DNA of 64,000 nucleotides from Lichtheimia corymbifera B2541 (GCA_000697475.1 JNEU01000741.1:98649-162648); one strand, 5' to 3'. Shown: positions 44,314 through 57,642, numbered from the stretch's first letter. The notes: generated from the letters alone by a model not told the origin. Numbers and translations: made by a program.

Positions 44314-47120
44314 TTATACAGTGGCCGTGTTGAAGCCGTTCTTATCAGCCCAGTCAATGATGGCATCAAGCATGTCCATGATCTTGCTTTCATCACCACC
44401 AAAGATATCTTTTTAAAGAAAAACAATGAGTACTTTTACATCTCTTTTTCATTTTTGTAGGAGCTTACCTTTGATAGTGAAGCGACCATCCACAACGACA
44501 CCTTCACGTCCCATGAATTTAAAGGCGGCAACGATATTGTCCAACATTTGCATATTGACTGAGCCACCCTTTTGTGCAGGCGATCGCCGTACAGTCTTTT
44601 GGCTCAAACTTTCCAGTAGCATGATCAATGTATCGCCGTTACGGAAGGCACCCGATAAATCAATCACACGTTTACCCGATGGAAGATAGGCATTGATCCA
44701 ATCAATGTATTGTTTCCGATTCATACGCCGTGATGATGATGATGTTGTCTCTGTGGATTTTGTCGAATGCATCGGGTCGATCAAATCTTCATCTTCGTCA
44801 CTTAGTAGCATATGATCATACGTGTACTTTTCTTCGCTGGATTGACTCTCTGCTGATACTGAAGAGGGTGCTTGATGATGTGGGTAAACAGTGATGCCAG
44901 ATTCTCGCGTTTGTTGATCCGGAAGTGGTGAAGGTGGTTTTAAAGAGGGTTGTGATGGTGATTGTGGCCTATCATCTTGGGTGGTGGTGGTCGTCGTCGC
45001 TAAAGCTGCAGCAGCTGCAGAGACATTGGGAGGAAACTTGTTGCCTGATAAAAGCATCGAAGGGGGTCGAGGACGCATCTTTTGAGCAATATCCAGTGGA
45101 ACGGTAGCAACATGGTTCGATGACATGACAGGAGCTGTAGTCACACAAAGATATATATATGAGATCGAGGATATAGGTAGATAGATACAACTTACATGTA
45201 AAATCACGTGAAATGGTTGCTTTCATGAGCACATTGATCCAGGTCCTCAACGATTCCTTGGTATCCGTATAAAAGTAAAATGTGCGCTCACGGTCATGTT
45301 GGGCTTTGAAGCTATATTTCCCGGCATGAATCGATTCATCCACCACGATACGATATCCTCTCAAATGAATAATGCCACGCATTCTAACATCCTATAAAAA
45401 GTGAATCTTAGTCACCACCGCACTTTTTGGGAGCCGCGATCTCTCTGATGTTTACCTTTGGACTCTTAAAGTAGAACAGATTGGATCCTTTAAGCACGAA
45501 CCACCGCTTATTCCATGTCTTGTACTTGTCACCTTGCTTGTGCAACCATCCTTCATGCTCAGGTGCCTTGAATGCATTGGAAGAGGAGCGTGATAGACCT
45601 GTTGCTTCTACTGATGCTACTGACATGTTGCGATCACGCTGTGGTCTAGATAGGCGTGTGCGTTAGATAAGTGTATTATCATCCTATACATTGAACTTAC
45701 AAAGGAAGAGCAGGTTCAGCAATGGACATTGTTTGGCTAAACCCATGATTGCCACCTGTAAGTTTGTTCATTGGATGTACCTTTTGTGTCGGGGTTAATG
45801 AGTGAAACAGAGATCATCGAGAGCGGCATGAAAACTTACTGTGGATGTGGTTTCATTTTCACGAATGCTTGCCATCCCGCTACCCGTATTCGAAAAGGGT
45901 CTGTTGCTGTTATCACTGATTTCAAAGCTTGTTTGTCGACTTGTACTTGGTCTTGATTCCGAATATCTTTCAAAGCTATTACCACCACCGCTACCACTGC
46001 CGCCACCGTTGGATGAGGAGGAGCTGGATACTTTGGAGGAGATTGTCTGGAAAGTATTTGAACGACTCACAGTAGCAGAACCAAAGCTGTTTGGAGAAAG
46101 TTGACCGGAAGAAAGCATTGAATCCGTAAGGCGTGGTGGTGCAGGGGCTTTTCGAGGAAATTGATACATGCTGCTACCATCAACAGGAGAAACGGGTGGA
46201 GAGGAGGAAGAGGATACGTCATGTTGTTGCTGTATCTGCAGGGTAATGGGTCGTGCATTCTATCATCATCATCATCATCTCATTTAGCCACCACATCCTC
46301 ACACACACACACACGCCTTTTCCTATTTACCTCTTGGGATTTCAACTTTTCAATAGCAGCCATAATCTTATAGCGTCGACCATATGCATTGATACCAAGT
46401 TCCTTGAGTGAATCCGTGGTCAGGTCCATCAGTACATCACCCGTGATCTCTTGTTCTGCGTGATAGATATATAGGGATGAGATAAACTTTCTCCTTCATG
46501 CATCATGATGGATCGTATAAACTTACCAATAAAGATACTTGATACATTGCCTAATCCCACAGATTTCAACCATTCGGCTACTTGATCGATATTCCAATCT
46601 TCTGGATTTGTTGTAGAGGAAGAAGTAGTTGAAGAAGGAAAGAGAGCTGGTGGAAGAGAAGGAGGAGATCCACTAGGTGGTGGTAATGGTGGTGCTGAAG
46701 TGGGTGGTGGTTGTTGTTGTGATGTGGCCATGCTAGAATTGACGTGTGATATTGCATTATCGATTTCATTCTCGAGAGTGAATCGATCTTCGTCGTGTTG
46801 TACGTTGCTAGTTGCTCGGCTCGAATCGGATGTTGGCGGTGATGAATCAGTTGAAGTGGATGGCGGCTTAACGGCTGTGGTGTAGTTCATAGGAAATAAT
46901 CCAACTTGGCCTTTGGTATTACGACCCTATATAAACAAGAGTCAATAAACGGTTTTTTTGGATACGACACCTCTTGTAGCGAACTTACTTGCCACCAACC
47001 GTCCATGTACTTTTCATCCTTTTCAAGAACAATGATGGATTCGCCGGCATTGAAGGCGATCTCGTCCTCGTTTTCGGCGACAAAATCGTGAATGGCATAT
47101 ACAATCTCGGTGTTGTGCAT
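44314..47120 (-). CDS. BOI/Pob1-like polarity protein: SH3-SAM-PH plus C-terminal CH domain
   Basis: Probable polarity/exocytosis scaffold at the growing tip. Nine exons: 47120-46989, 46926-46527, 46455-46331, 46259-45840, 45780-45701, 45645-45456, 45391-45196, 45134-44469, 44408-44314; 767 aa. The SH3 is N-terminal (YAIHDFVAENEDEIAF, DGWWQGRNTKGQVGLFPMNY). A Pro-rich region precedes a SAM domain (~155-219: DQVAEWLKSVGLG, LKELGINAYGRRYKI). After a Ser-rich linker comes a PH domain (~415-514: EGWLHKQGDKYKTWNKRWF, TFYFYTDTKESLRTWINVL). This SH3-SAM-PH order is that of yeast Boi1/Boi2. The C-terminus adds a calponin-homology-like domain (~645-762: QYIDWINAYLPSGKRV, FRNGDTLIMLLESL, IKDIFGGDESKIMDMLDAII), which yeast Boi proteins lack. 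Exon 5 is set by frame and is the least certain. Confidence 0.88.
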
Positions 47121-48365
47121 TGTGCAAAAAGGAATGTCAAGTTGCAAGTTGAGTTGTCAATCGAGTTGTTGAGCTTTCTTTTTTGGGGGGAGTGTTGGTT
47201 GGGTTATTGTAAAATGAAGGAACGACAGGGGAGAGTTGTCTCAGGGGGTGGAGGAGAAGAATGACCGGTGGATGAATCCAAAGAAATATGGGCCCGGTTT
47301 GAATGATAAAGGAGTGTAGTAAAAAGTATTGATAAGCAAAGGAAAGAAGAAAGAACTCTTCAGGATCCCGGTCCCCTTTCTCTTTTTGGTTGATTAGCTT
47401 GGACACATAACAGCGCAATCGGAGTGCAAGGTGACACGTCGTTAAATGCTGCCTTTATTTGCAACAGGTCGTCTGATTTACTCCATAAAAGTGAATTTGA
47501 TAAATGAATCATGTCAAATAGCCATCCATGACTTGCTTATCGATATGGGGATCAAGTAATAATAATGCTGCTACCCGTCTGAAACATGATGATGCAGTAC
47601 TAGCATGACACTACTACTACTGCAGTAGTGATGGCGCCATATATGGATCGTCAGACCAATGAGCTTATGAAACTGATGATAGTGCGTCAACTTCAAGGAT
47701 GGTCATTCGTCTCGCTCAGCCTCACAAAGGTCATTTAGTGGATGCTGGTCTTCCCATATTGTGCAACATTACTGTGCACTGTGCATCCAATGTTACACCG
47801 TTGCCGCTACAAGCATTGACCCACCAAACAGCTCAGGGAAGAGAGGGCATTGTTTATTTGATTGTTCTCTTTTTCTATTTTTCCCATCCAATGCATTTAT
47901 CTCCTCTCTCTCTCTCTCCTACTATAGTCATAGCATGGTGATGTGATCCTCGGTAACAATCGCACATGACATGCATCTTTGTAATAGTTTATAAGCAGTA
48001 GTACCTCTTAAGAGAGAGAGAGAAATTGTCAACAAGGACGATGATGATGATGCATTGACATGGATTGAAGGGATATGTAATGTTTCTCCCCCTGAAATAA
48101 TTCTGTGCCTGATTATGTGGGGAAAGGGGATATGCGAGGGAAATGAAAACCCTTATGGTGAGCGTGTGTGCGCAGTATCCATAACAAGTCATGTGGATAG
48201 GACAAGTGCTCAACAAGCTTCACCCACTCACTCTCGGTCTCCCTCTCTCTCTCTCTCTCTTTCGTTCTTTTTGTCTGTGCACCAACCTTTTCAACGTTTA
48301 TTGGGTCCGACCGACCACACACACACACTTGCTCTTCCTGATATTCCCAGGCACCCACTTTTATA
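47121..48365. other. Divergent intergenic region, BOI-like / SSK2
   Basis: About 1.25 kb with no supported gene. Contains an imperfect palindrome of CTACTACTACTGCAGTAGT near 47611, a CT microsatellite (about 48238-48263) and CA repeats close to the SSK2 start. Confidence 0.5.
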
Positions 48366-51300
48366 ATGACGAGAAAAGTGCAATGGACTACAGAGTCCAA
48401 TGGTGGATACAGTGAACCAAAGCAACCATTGCATGCCGACTACCCCGATGCTTCTTGGTCGGCTTACATGTACGATTCAGCAAGTACAGCATCCACTACT
48501 ACTACTACTACTACAGCACCACCGCCACCTCCACCTCCACCTCCACCACCTGGTGACGACCCAAGTTCTTCTTCTAGCAATGACGAGTATGCAAGTTCAG
48601 ACGACGAGACAGACGAGACTTTGTTATATGCCCATAATCAATCCATCCTTGCGTCACCCAATGTGGAGCGTATTGAGTGGCAACAAATGTTACAGTCTGT
48701 GCTTATGGGAGAAGTGATCAAGTCCGAAAAGAAACGACTTCTCAGCAGTGATCAGATCAAGCAGCAAAAGCCAACAGCAGAGATATGGATTTCGATTCGT
48801 GCGTTATTGAGAGGCCGTATCTTGGATGAGGAACGTAAATTTCTCGAGGAAGGTCGTCGTGAGGTTGATCAAGTGCTACAAATGGTGATGCAATTCAAGG
48901 TTCAACCCAAATCGAGTAGTGGTCGTCGTCGTGGCAACAACAACAACAATGATGATGATGATGAGGATGATGAGGATGCCCTTGTTCAAGTGGCCGAAGT
49001 ACTCAAGACGGTGGATCGCGTGGAATCACTATATTCGACACGAGCAGATATGATCAAGGACAATCCAAAGTATGCATCCCCAGAGTTTCAGGCACGTTTG
49101 GATGCTCTTAATGCATGGTGCACCATCACTCGCAGTCTTGTTATGCAACACAAAATCTTACATGATTGGACATGTTCTGAAGATCTCATCATTACTGCCA
49201 ACAACAAACAAACATCCTTTGTCGAACGTATCCTCAAAGAAAGCGCCTTGCAAGACACCTTTGATAAACGCACGTTATCCGCTTTGCACTCATTACTTGT
49301 CAAATCCAAGCAAACCATGGTCGCCAACAGTGGTTTATTTGCACAAATGAACTTGCCATCCTTCATTCCTCAACTACGACAACTGGCAACATTTCCAACA
49401 TCCCTCGTCAAAGAAGCGCTCAAGTTACGACTCGAATACAAGGATCGCATCAATGAAGCCCCAAAGCCAATGGTCGATACCATGATGGATGATTATCGCG
49501 GTTTGCTTTCGCTTGCATGCAGAGTCAAGTTGCAATACGAGGACCTTGCCAACCCAGGACCAGGATGGGATCTCAAGGGCGAGACGTTCATTGATGATGA
49601 GTTTGATACCGTGCTCGTCGAATCAGTGCGATTTTATTTCAAGCTCATTGCCTGGAAGCTGCAGAATGAAAAGGAGAACACCCTCAAGGAATGCGATGTG
49701 ATGGAAAAGGAATGGGATTTTCTAAAGAGCACGGTATGTCAAGCCGTTGAAAAGATCGATTGGGAATGTGCCGAGCAATTTTGGTAAGTAGGCTACTATT
49801 GGTGTGTATATATTGGATGGGACCCCTTTATCTCATGCTCTATATGTACGTAGCTCTTTCACAAATCGCCTTTTGGCTGATCTCATGACCGACTTTATGG
49901 GAAGCATTGATACATCAGAGGATGAAGCTGAATATGACGATGACAAGATTGAATTCAAGTACACGGAGGTCCTACACACCATTCGCATGCGTGCTCGCAA
50001 GTTGCTTCAATTCTCAAAGTAAGTAAGGGGAATAGCCTTTATGCATCATTGATTGACCTTTTTTATTTTAGATTCTTTTTGGGACAATTCGAGAATGCAG
50101 CAGAATATGTGATTGATTCCGACGACACCAACGACTTTGTACGGCACTTGTGGGAAAGCGGACACTTTTTGGTGATTACCAACACCTTTGAGGAAGAACG
50201 GATTTACATTATTGCATCACCCTCCTTGTATGGGCGAGAGGATGCTATTGCCCCATTGATACGATCGTCTTTTCAGCGTGATCACTCGTTACCATTGACA
50301 CCCAATACCCCTGGCAATCCCAACAACTTATCAGAGCAATACGAGGATTATATCATTGCATTTTCACCATGGCAGAATATCGTATGGCGAGGCGATGTGG
50401 TACACGTGCCGGTCCCATTTCTTCACATGGGGATCAAAGCTCGTCGTGCACGGTTGGTCACGGGTGATACTCGACGACTGCATTCCGTCAAGAGCAAGTT
50501 TCTTTCGGCATTTCACAACCTGAATGGGATCACTGTCGTACAAGAACATCGTGCCAATATACCCAAGGTGAACAAGGAACTATCCAAAATCAAGAGCACG
50601 GTCATGCGTCTTGCCAAATTCACCATTGAGAGTGTCACCACCATTCGAGCCCATATCCAACAAATCCAATCACAAGAGCTGGTGGAGGAATGTTTCAGCT
50701 TTGCAAGTGATTTCGGCATGCGAGCTTCACGATTTCTGGATATCAGCACACGACGCCAACTTGATCCAATGCTTATACGGCTTGCTATTGATTGGATATG
50801 CTTTATCACGGATGAATGTACACCAAGTGATCGCAAGACTTTCCGGTGGGCTGTAGCTGCTTTGGAGTTTGGTCACATGATGACTCGTGGTGTCAACATT
50901 TTGGCACTTGATGATGATGAATTCGTTACCTTGCAAAGTCGCGTGGCTCGATGCATTGCATTGCTGATATCCCACTTTGATGTACTTGGCACACGATGGA
51001 GAGAGCTTGAATTACGAGAACAACGACAACGTAAACGTGGTGTCACTGGCAAACGCAACTCATACATGACAAGCAACAAACGCTCTGATGCCATCACCAC
51101 AAGCTCGTTTGGTGTAGGCAATGATGTCGTATCGGGTGCAGCAGGTGTTACGTTTATACGGGATGAATGGATGCGCAATATTATGAAATTGGAGGAAGCA
51201 CGCAATGCAAAGGAGCGAGATAACAAGACCATTGGACGTGTGCTTGAGGATCAAAAACCCGAGGATCAGACAATCTTGTATTTAGCACCTTCAGCATCCA

Positions 51301-52659
51301 ACATTTCATTCCGATGGCAACAAGGTCGATTCATTGGCTCGGGTACATTTGGCTATGTATACCTTGCCATCAATTTGGATACGTCGAGTATGATGGCTGT
51401 CAAGGAAATCCGCTTCCCAGACTCCAGCTCATTGTCAGCGCTGCACAAGGCTATCAAGGAAGAAATGAGTGTCATGGAAATGCTCAACCATCCAAACATT
51501 GTCCAATACTTTGGTATGGAGGTTCACCGCGACAAGGTGTATATCTTTATGGAATACTGTGAGAATGGCAGCTTGGGTGCTCTCTTGGAACATGGTGGAC
51601 GTATCGAAGACGAGTTTTACATTGTGAATTATGCATACCAATTGCTCAAAGGATTGGCGTATCTCCATGAAAATAATATCGTGCACCGGGATATCAAGCC
51701 TGACAGTAAGTGTGATCGATCCTAGGAAGAACATGAATCATGATGTACTCATCAAGCTCTATCATGTAGATATCCTGATTGATTATCAAGGCAGCTTAAA
51801 GCTATCGGACTTTGGTGCAGCCAAGATTGGTTATAGCAAGACATATCAAGGAAGGACTGTGGGTCGCATGGGAACAAGCATGAATGCAAATAGTCTTGCG
51901 GGTACACCCATGTACATGGCACCCGAGGTGATTACTGGTGGTGAGACTGGACGAAAAGGATCCATGGATATCTGGTCACTTGCTTGCTGTATTGTCCAAA
52001 TGGCCACAGGACGACGACCTTGGAGCACACTTGAAAACGAGTGGTCTGTCATGTATCATGTTGTTACGGGACATCCACCTTTGCCTGACAGCACACAGCT
52101 CTCTCCCCTTGGCATTGAATTTTTGAAATTGTGCTTTACCCGCAATCCAGCCAAACGACCCACCGCACAAGAACTCTTGAATCATCCATGGATTGTAAAG
52201 TTCCTTGAAGAAAACTATTATCTTGAAGAAAATGGCGATCAAGTCTCCGCATCCTGGGATGAAGCACAACAATTAGCAACCTCACCTATTGAAAATGGCG
52301 GTATTCATCCTCCTCCACAGCAAAGCAATGGATCAGCCACATCATCCACACGCTCTTCCATCTTGGTACGCAGTATCCCTAATAGCCTTGCCTTGTTCAA
52401 TCGTGAGGAAGCCCTTATGCATATCCGCAACCAAGCAGAACAAGAAGCCAACAATAATATTAATGGCCATACACCTCCATCCTCTTCGTCAAGACCCTCC
52501 TCCCTTTTATTCCCGCCACCACAACCTTCTGTCATTGCACGTGATTTCGCATCCATGGGCCGTCGAGAAAGTACAGCAAGCACAAACACAACAGCAAGCC
52601 TGGTTCGAAGCGTGGATGAAAATGAATTTGACGACAGACCTTCTTCTCCCACATTATGA
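48366..52659 (+). CDS. SSK2: MAP kinase kinase kinase, SSK2/SSK22/Wis4 type
   Basis: Stress-pathway MAPKKK acting above Pbs2-Hog1. Four exons: 48366-49783, 49854-50018, 50072-51705, 51770-52659; about 1368 aa. The long N-terminal part contains a Pro-rich run and an acidic segment, then the conserved SSK2/MEKK4-type region (residues ~400-900). The kinase domain covers ~940-1220: GSGTFGYVYLA, Lys in MAVKEIRFP, HRDIKPDNILIDYQG (spliced within the loop), DFGAAKIG, MAPEVI and GSMDIWSLACCI. Activation-loop and APE motifs are intact, so an active kinase is expected. A Ser/Pro-rich tail of ~150 residues follows. The response-regulator partner Ssk1 is not in this window. Confidence 0.95.
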
Positions 52660-53410
52660 CAATCCCATCATCATCATCATCACCATGTTGTACTACGCAC
52701 ATAGTCCCCCTTTCTTATCTATTTGTTATCAAAGAGTAATCATACCCTCCAAAGTAACTCATACTATAAAACGTTTCCCCCTCACCAGTGAATATAAATC
52801 ATCTTCTCCATATCACTTTCAAAGTAATGTAATCCTTGTCCCACCTCCCAGAGGAACGAAAGATCCACTAGTAGTAGAAAACAAGCGTGATGATAGTTAT
52901 CCACTTACCTTGATAATCCTCGGCAAGGTGGGCTCGATCTTGGCTTCATATATTATGGGCATCCATACTTTGGAACCATCATCATCCTGGCTGCGTGACA
53001 GGTTCTAATTTTCAAGAACGATCACGACAATCATAGGAAAAGAGATTAGTACTGCATACGTTGGATGTTGGATGAGATTGGATTACTACGTGGCATACTA
53101 TAATGCATGGATGACCAATATCATACGAAAGCTGGAAGACGGCTAGAATACATACATGATAACAACGAGCTTTTTACATGCTCCATCATTATCCTTTCCC
53201 CTTTCATATTATTTCTGCCGCACCATCTTTCTTTCTCTCACTACCATATTATTCTTCTGCTCACCAACCAACATTATGTACAACGCCCGCCAATCAAAAT
53301 TACTTTTCCTATAGCCATCGTTATGTAATCTATCCACCCATCAACCAACGTTAATCTCGTCACCTTCCAACAATAAATGTCTTCTTGGTCACAAAAACTA
53401 AATCTTTATA
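52660..53410. other. Intergenic, 3' flank of SSK2
   Basis: About 750 bp. An ATC microsatellite lies just after the stop (52663-52684). The open plus frame here is a continuation of a shadow frame of SSK2. No gene is called. Confidence 0.45.
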
Positions 53411-54440
53411 CACCATGTTGAATTCAATTTCATTCAAGGAAAGAGTTGAAGAATAGCATATAGAAGTGTGAGTGTCTATAAGGTTGCTATGATAAAGGAA
53501 TAGCGTCGGAAAGAGACGGGGGAATCACATAGAGGCAACATCGTTTCTTGATTGCTGCCGTCATAATCGTCCTTCATCCATGACTGCAACATAGCTGCTG
53601 CATAATTCGACTTGAGTATTCCAGTGCCATCCATGGCTGCAAAACATCATTCGTCAAAGATATAAGCCCTTTTGTCAATTCCATCCAGTCCATCATCATC
53701 CTTACCATTATCCACGTGATATGATCCTTCGCTCCTGCTGACGACGTGCCAAGCAATCACCACGCTTCTCATTACAGCGCTTGAGAGTATCCCTCATCCA
53801 TAACCATTTCAAGTCCAACATGTTGATAGAAGGAACTGCTTTGATCGCTTGCAGACATACTCCATTTCCGATCCGGTTGTTGGTATATCTCTTTCTTGGC
53901 CAGTTTCCATTGCTGCTCAACCAGGTGAAGATTGCTTGTATTGCTTTATAGCTCATATGTCACCCCATCCATTGCAATCCGTATGTAACAAAGCAAGTTT
54001 CTGCAAGTAACTTGAGACAATGGAGTAAAAGCCTTGCTAATAGCAGCTGCTGTTGCTGTTGGTGGTAGTAAAGGAGTGTGCAAGGCGCGTGTGTTGTAGT
54101 AGAGTGACAAGGTTGCGAATGCTGTTGGAAACAATGATATAAAGGCCTTCATAATAGCAACTGCTGGAACGAATGCTGCTACGATTGGTTGTGGCAGAAG
54201 AGTGTGTAAGAGAAGGTGCAGTGTCAAGGAACGCGGGTGTTGTAGTAGACTGTGTACACGCCATGGACTATGCCATTCAGACAAAGACAATCGGATCATA
54301 AGAGCTGTGGGATTAACATGATGGTGGGTTGAAGGCGGACATGGTAGTTGTGAGTGAATGGGAGCAACCGTTGAGAATGGAAGGAGGAGGAAGAGCCATA
54401 AGCTGAGAGTGGAAGAAGTGGGGGGTTGAAATGATATTTC
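53411..54440 (-). repeat. Dispersed gene-like repeat, copy 2
   Basis: About 1.03 kb, similar along its length to 58512-59475 and, for its right half, to 21262-21800. Shared blocks with copy 3: CATTCAAGGAAAGAGTTGAA (CATTCAATGAAAAAGTCGAA), CCTTCATCCATGACTG, AAAGATATAA, GTCAATTCCATCC, CCATCATCATCCT, CACCCCATCCATTG and ACGATTGGTTGTGGCAG. Minus-strand peptides match across copies (TWIMVRMMMDWMELTKG versus TWIRLRMMMDRMELTSV), so the ancestor encoded protein. Within this copy a ~110-bp block is duplicated (54028-54120 and 54120-54210). Confidence 0.65.
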
Positions 54441-54851
54441 TTTGTTTGAGCTTTGATATGCAGCGATTGTGGCGGCTTGGTCTGTGCATCTTTAACACAG
54501 CGATCACCATTTGTGCAACAGCATCATGCACATTGATGCCGAAGTATCTAACACATACAATATTGAATAAAGAATCGCATATGCCTTGTTAGCTGGTTAA
54601 ACAGTTATCTTTTATATGAACATCTCGAAACAAGCACATTAGACGATTCAGGAATATGTACAAATGTGTTTTATTCAAAAATCATATGCCAGATGGGGAA
54701 ATCGCCTAGTTGCTTATCTTTCAAATCCACTACTTGCCGGGTTACATATAAGCGTTTCAACACCAAAGGTCCTAACCAATCGTGGTCAGGATCAAACTTG
54801 CTGATTTCTGTCATCGACCGGCGGTCTTGATCTGCCCTGGTGGTCTGCTTA

Positions 54852-56481
54852 TTAGGTGACTGGCGGTTGATGATTGTTGCGTGGTGGGGTGTCGTCTCCA
54901 TGGTTGAACCATTCGTTGTGCCCAACATTCCCTGCATGATACCTATCCATCGTAATGATTAGAAAAGTTTCGACAGTTTTATACCACCATAAGAAGGATC
55001 TATACATACCGCTTAGCCTGTGGGTTGGGCTGGTGGTGTCTTCTGGCACTACACCGAGGACTAAAAAATTGGTCAAAGTGAGCAAAATATGATGCTGAAG
55101 CACTGGGAGCAGATGATAACTACCTTGTCGCCGTTGATCTGTATTGAAGAATGCACGTTTGTTGCATTTGAACGAGTTCTTGATGTCTGTCGACAAGGTT
55201 GCCGTGCTTCATTTTTTCATCAAGGCCTTCAGAAAGTGCAATGGCTTCACTTGCTGAGAAGCTTGGATTGCTGTGGCAGACTGAAAAGTGTAACTTCTCA
55301 GTTTGAGTAGTCTTGCCAGCGTCAGTGATTGCTTGTTGTAATGAGTCAAATTCTTCGTTGACACCAGCAACGCCAATTACAACATATACAGTTGCTGCTG
55401 ATGTCTCGGTTGCAACCTAGATAAGCAAATATTTTTAGATGAGGATAATCGATATTCCATTTGGTTCGATGCACACGTACCAATTGCTGCAAGAAGGTGA
55501 AGGCACGATCCACCTTTTGTTTGGGACCTTCAACTTTGATGACCTTGGAGTTGGTAAACTCCACGGTGACACCTGTCGCCTTGGTGTTGATCTCATCGAT
55601 CATGTCCTTGTCTTCATTCAAAGTATATACAAATCAAAAACGAGTATGATGAGATTGTGTTAGAATGTATCCATTTAAATAACATACCGAAGATATAAAC
55701 AATGTCCTTGTTTACGCGATTCCATTTTGTGGTGTGCACATGGTGGGCGCCAGCTACGTTGTCCCAATCATCACCCTCGATAAGATCCCATGGATCGATA
55801 AACTTGCTGGTTGCCGTCACTGCATCTGGATTGATGCAGATGCGCTTGTTGGCATTGGTGACGGAGGAAGAGGAGGAAGAGGAGGGATGTGTTGAAGATT
55901 CGGCGAGAGAGGTGACGGTAAGCTTGCGCTTAGCAGCGATAGTGACAGGTGTATCGGGATCAGAAGAAGGTGTATTAGCGGAATCAGTGGTACAAGTGGT
56001 AGAAGTAAGAGTGGTAGCGGAAGCAGGTGGATATTTACAATAGCGGAATCAGGTGAAGGAGCGGTAGCGGAAGCAGGTGAAGTATTTACAGATGCGGAAT
56101 CAGTGGTTGAAGAGGAAGAAGTAGGAGTGGCAACGGATTCAATAGGGATATGTACAGATGCGGAAAGAGTTGCAGTGGCAGAAGGAGGAGTGGTAGCGGT
56201 AGTAGGATGGATATTTGCAGGGCGGAAGCAGTGACGACAGAATCAGAATCAGGATCGGTAAGAATTGGTTGAAATGGCGGCTGGGAGGAGTAGCGGTAAC
56301 AAGAGGGATATGTACAGCAGCGGAACGAATGAAGGTAGCCGAAGCAGGATCAGGAATGGAAGCAGGTGGAGTATTTACAGATGCGGAAATGGTGATGTAG
56401 CCGAAGCCAATTAGGAGAAGGTGGAGCAGCCGAAGCTGTAAGAGCGTTGGAAGACGCAGAAGCAGGACCTGGAGTGGACAT
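54852..56481 (-). CDS. Hypothetical protein with low-complexity N-terminus, frame-disrupted
   Basis: No family recognised. From the ATG at 56481 (MSTPGPASASS) the frame breaks within a Ser/Thr/Pro-rich minisatellite. Downstream the coding signal is strong and splice-connected: to 55688 (TIAAKRKLTVTSL, NANKRICINPDAV, FIDPWDLIEGDDWDNVAG), 55611-55481 (EINTKATGVTVEFTNSKVI, weakly KH-like), 55416-55124 (ATVYVVIGVAGVNEEFDSL, HFSVCHSNPSFSASEAIAL), 55060-55010 and 54942-54852. Canonical phases give the stop at 54852. A one-base offset would give a more natural tail (LGVVPEDTTSPTHRL, KFDPDHDWLGPLVLKRLYV) ending at 54671. With this and the N-terminal breaks, it may be a fast-evolving gene or a recent pseudogene. 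Confidence 0.45.
55960..56480. repeat. Degenerate minisatellite inside a coding region
   Basis: Roughly 30-60-bp units on the minus strand built from TCCGCATCTGTAAATA, CACCTGCTTCCGCTACC and similar blocks (peptide DSASVNTSPASATA and relatives). Neighbouring units sit in different reading frames: relative to one consensus frame I count at least three single- or two-base offsets. Confidence 0.55.
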
Positions 56482-56829
56482 AACTAAGCAGATAGAAAGA
56501 GGTCGAAGCAAAGATCAACGCGGTGCGCAGCATCCACCGTGTTTTATGCTTGCACATGACACTGATTAATGGTCCGCAACCCCTTCAAATCCCGCCACTC
56601 ACCCCTTCATGCTTTCTGCTGCCACCTTATTTTCTCTTTCACACTGAAAGTAATCTAACAACTTGTATGCAATGGATAAGGATTACATGCCGTTCACCTG
56701 GCTTTGAACTAAGCGATTCTCAGGTGTTGGTAGGCACATGGACGGGATCAAGTACAGGTGGTACAATGGAAGGAGTTTCCTGGGACAGTTTGGTCCGTGC
56801 GTCTTACTTTGGCGTGCACTTATGTCATT

Positions 56830-57262
56830 TACAAAGGAGTCCCCATTCCCATCAGACTGAGGTTGCCTTTTACCTATAAATGATAGGTATACTTACCACA
56901 AAGGATCCATCAAGGAGCACAGCCAAGTGTCATTAGGCACCAATGACCAATGAAGTGAGCTACATAGATAAATGCATGAGTACCCTCATTGGGGAGCGCA
57001 TAAAGACCATCCTTGATACTTACTACTAAGGGCCATTGATTGATGATGTTGTGCATGCAAGTAGAAAGAAAGGGTGTGTAATAGTGTTGGTGACAACAGC
57101 CTTGTTTATATGTGATTGGGCGTGGGAATTGTTGTCATGATGGATCGAACTGATAAAGTGGTCGAGCACCTTGGGAAGTGATGGAGAGTCAACAGCTGAT
57201 GCACAAATCCACCTGCGGCTTGAGGCGATTTTTTTGTAAGTGACATAAGTATCTCCTCTTAC
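56830..57262 (-). repeat. Dispersed repeat R27, copy 2
   Basis: Matches 27121-27545 in the same orientation with roughly 80-85% identity by eye. The homology fades just where the 26550-27110 remnant frame starts, so only the 5' part of that multicopy gene is present here. The GT donor at the exon end (complement of 56894-56899) is better here (GTAAGT) than in copy 1 (GTAGGT). Confidence 0.65.
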
Positions 57263-57642
57263 TTTGGCCGACGTTGACCACGATACTTGAATGAAAATCT
57301 GAAAGAAGACACTGCTGAAAGTAATCAGGACACGCTGATATCAGTGATTTACAGGGGTTCTCAAAAAACTTATCGGTTTATGTAGCACGCCATGGCACAA
57401 TAGCCAGCATTCACGTGATGATTTCCATATGCAACATGCGGTTTGGCTGCATAACCAACTCGTACGGTGCGCGCAGACCTGGCTGATGCCAATCCTGCCA
57501 CAATAAACTGGATACTGATCGAGGTATATAGGGTACCCCTTTTTGTATATAATCACAAGAGTAACTATGGGAAGCGGGGTGGTTGTATTGGACAACAAGA
57601 GGAATTAAAGAACCCCACCTTACTCCACTTCTACTTTTACAA

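Noticed and set aside
44925..45107. Short frame antisense to the BOI-like gene
   Set aside because: Overlaps a conserved exon and has no supporting feature.
47605..47635. Imperfect palindrome of CTACTACTACTGCAGTAGT as an operator or origin
   Set aside because: It is a trinucleotide repeat meeting its complement; nothing else nearby supports a regulatory or replication role.
52289..53008. 239-residue plus-strand frame at the end of SSK2
   Set aside because: It overlaps the last SSK2 exon in another frame and extends into repetitive 3' DNA; no domain found.
56523..56879. 118-residue plus-strand frame upstream of the scrambled gene
   Set aside because: It crosses the promoter of the minus-strand gene and the edge of repeat R27 copy 2; no conserved equivalent in copy 1.
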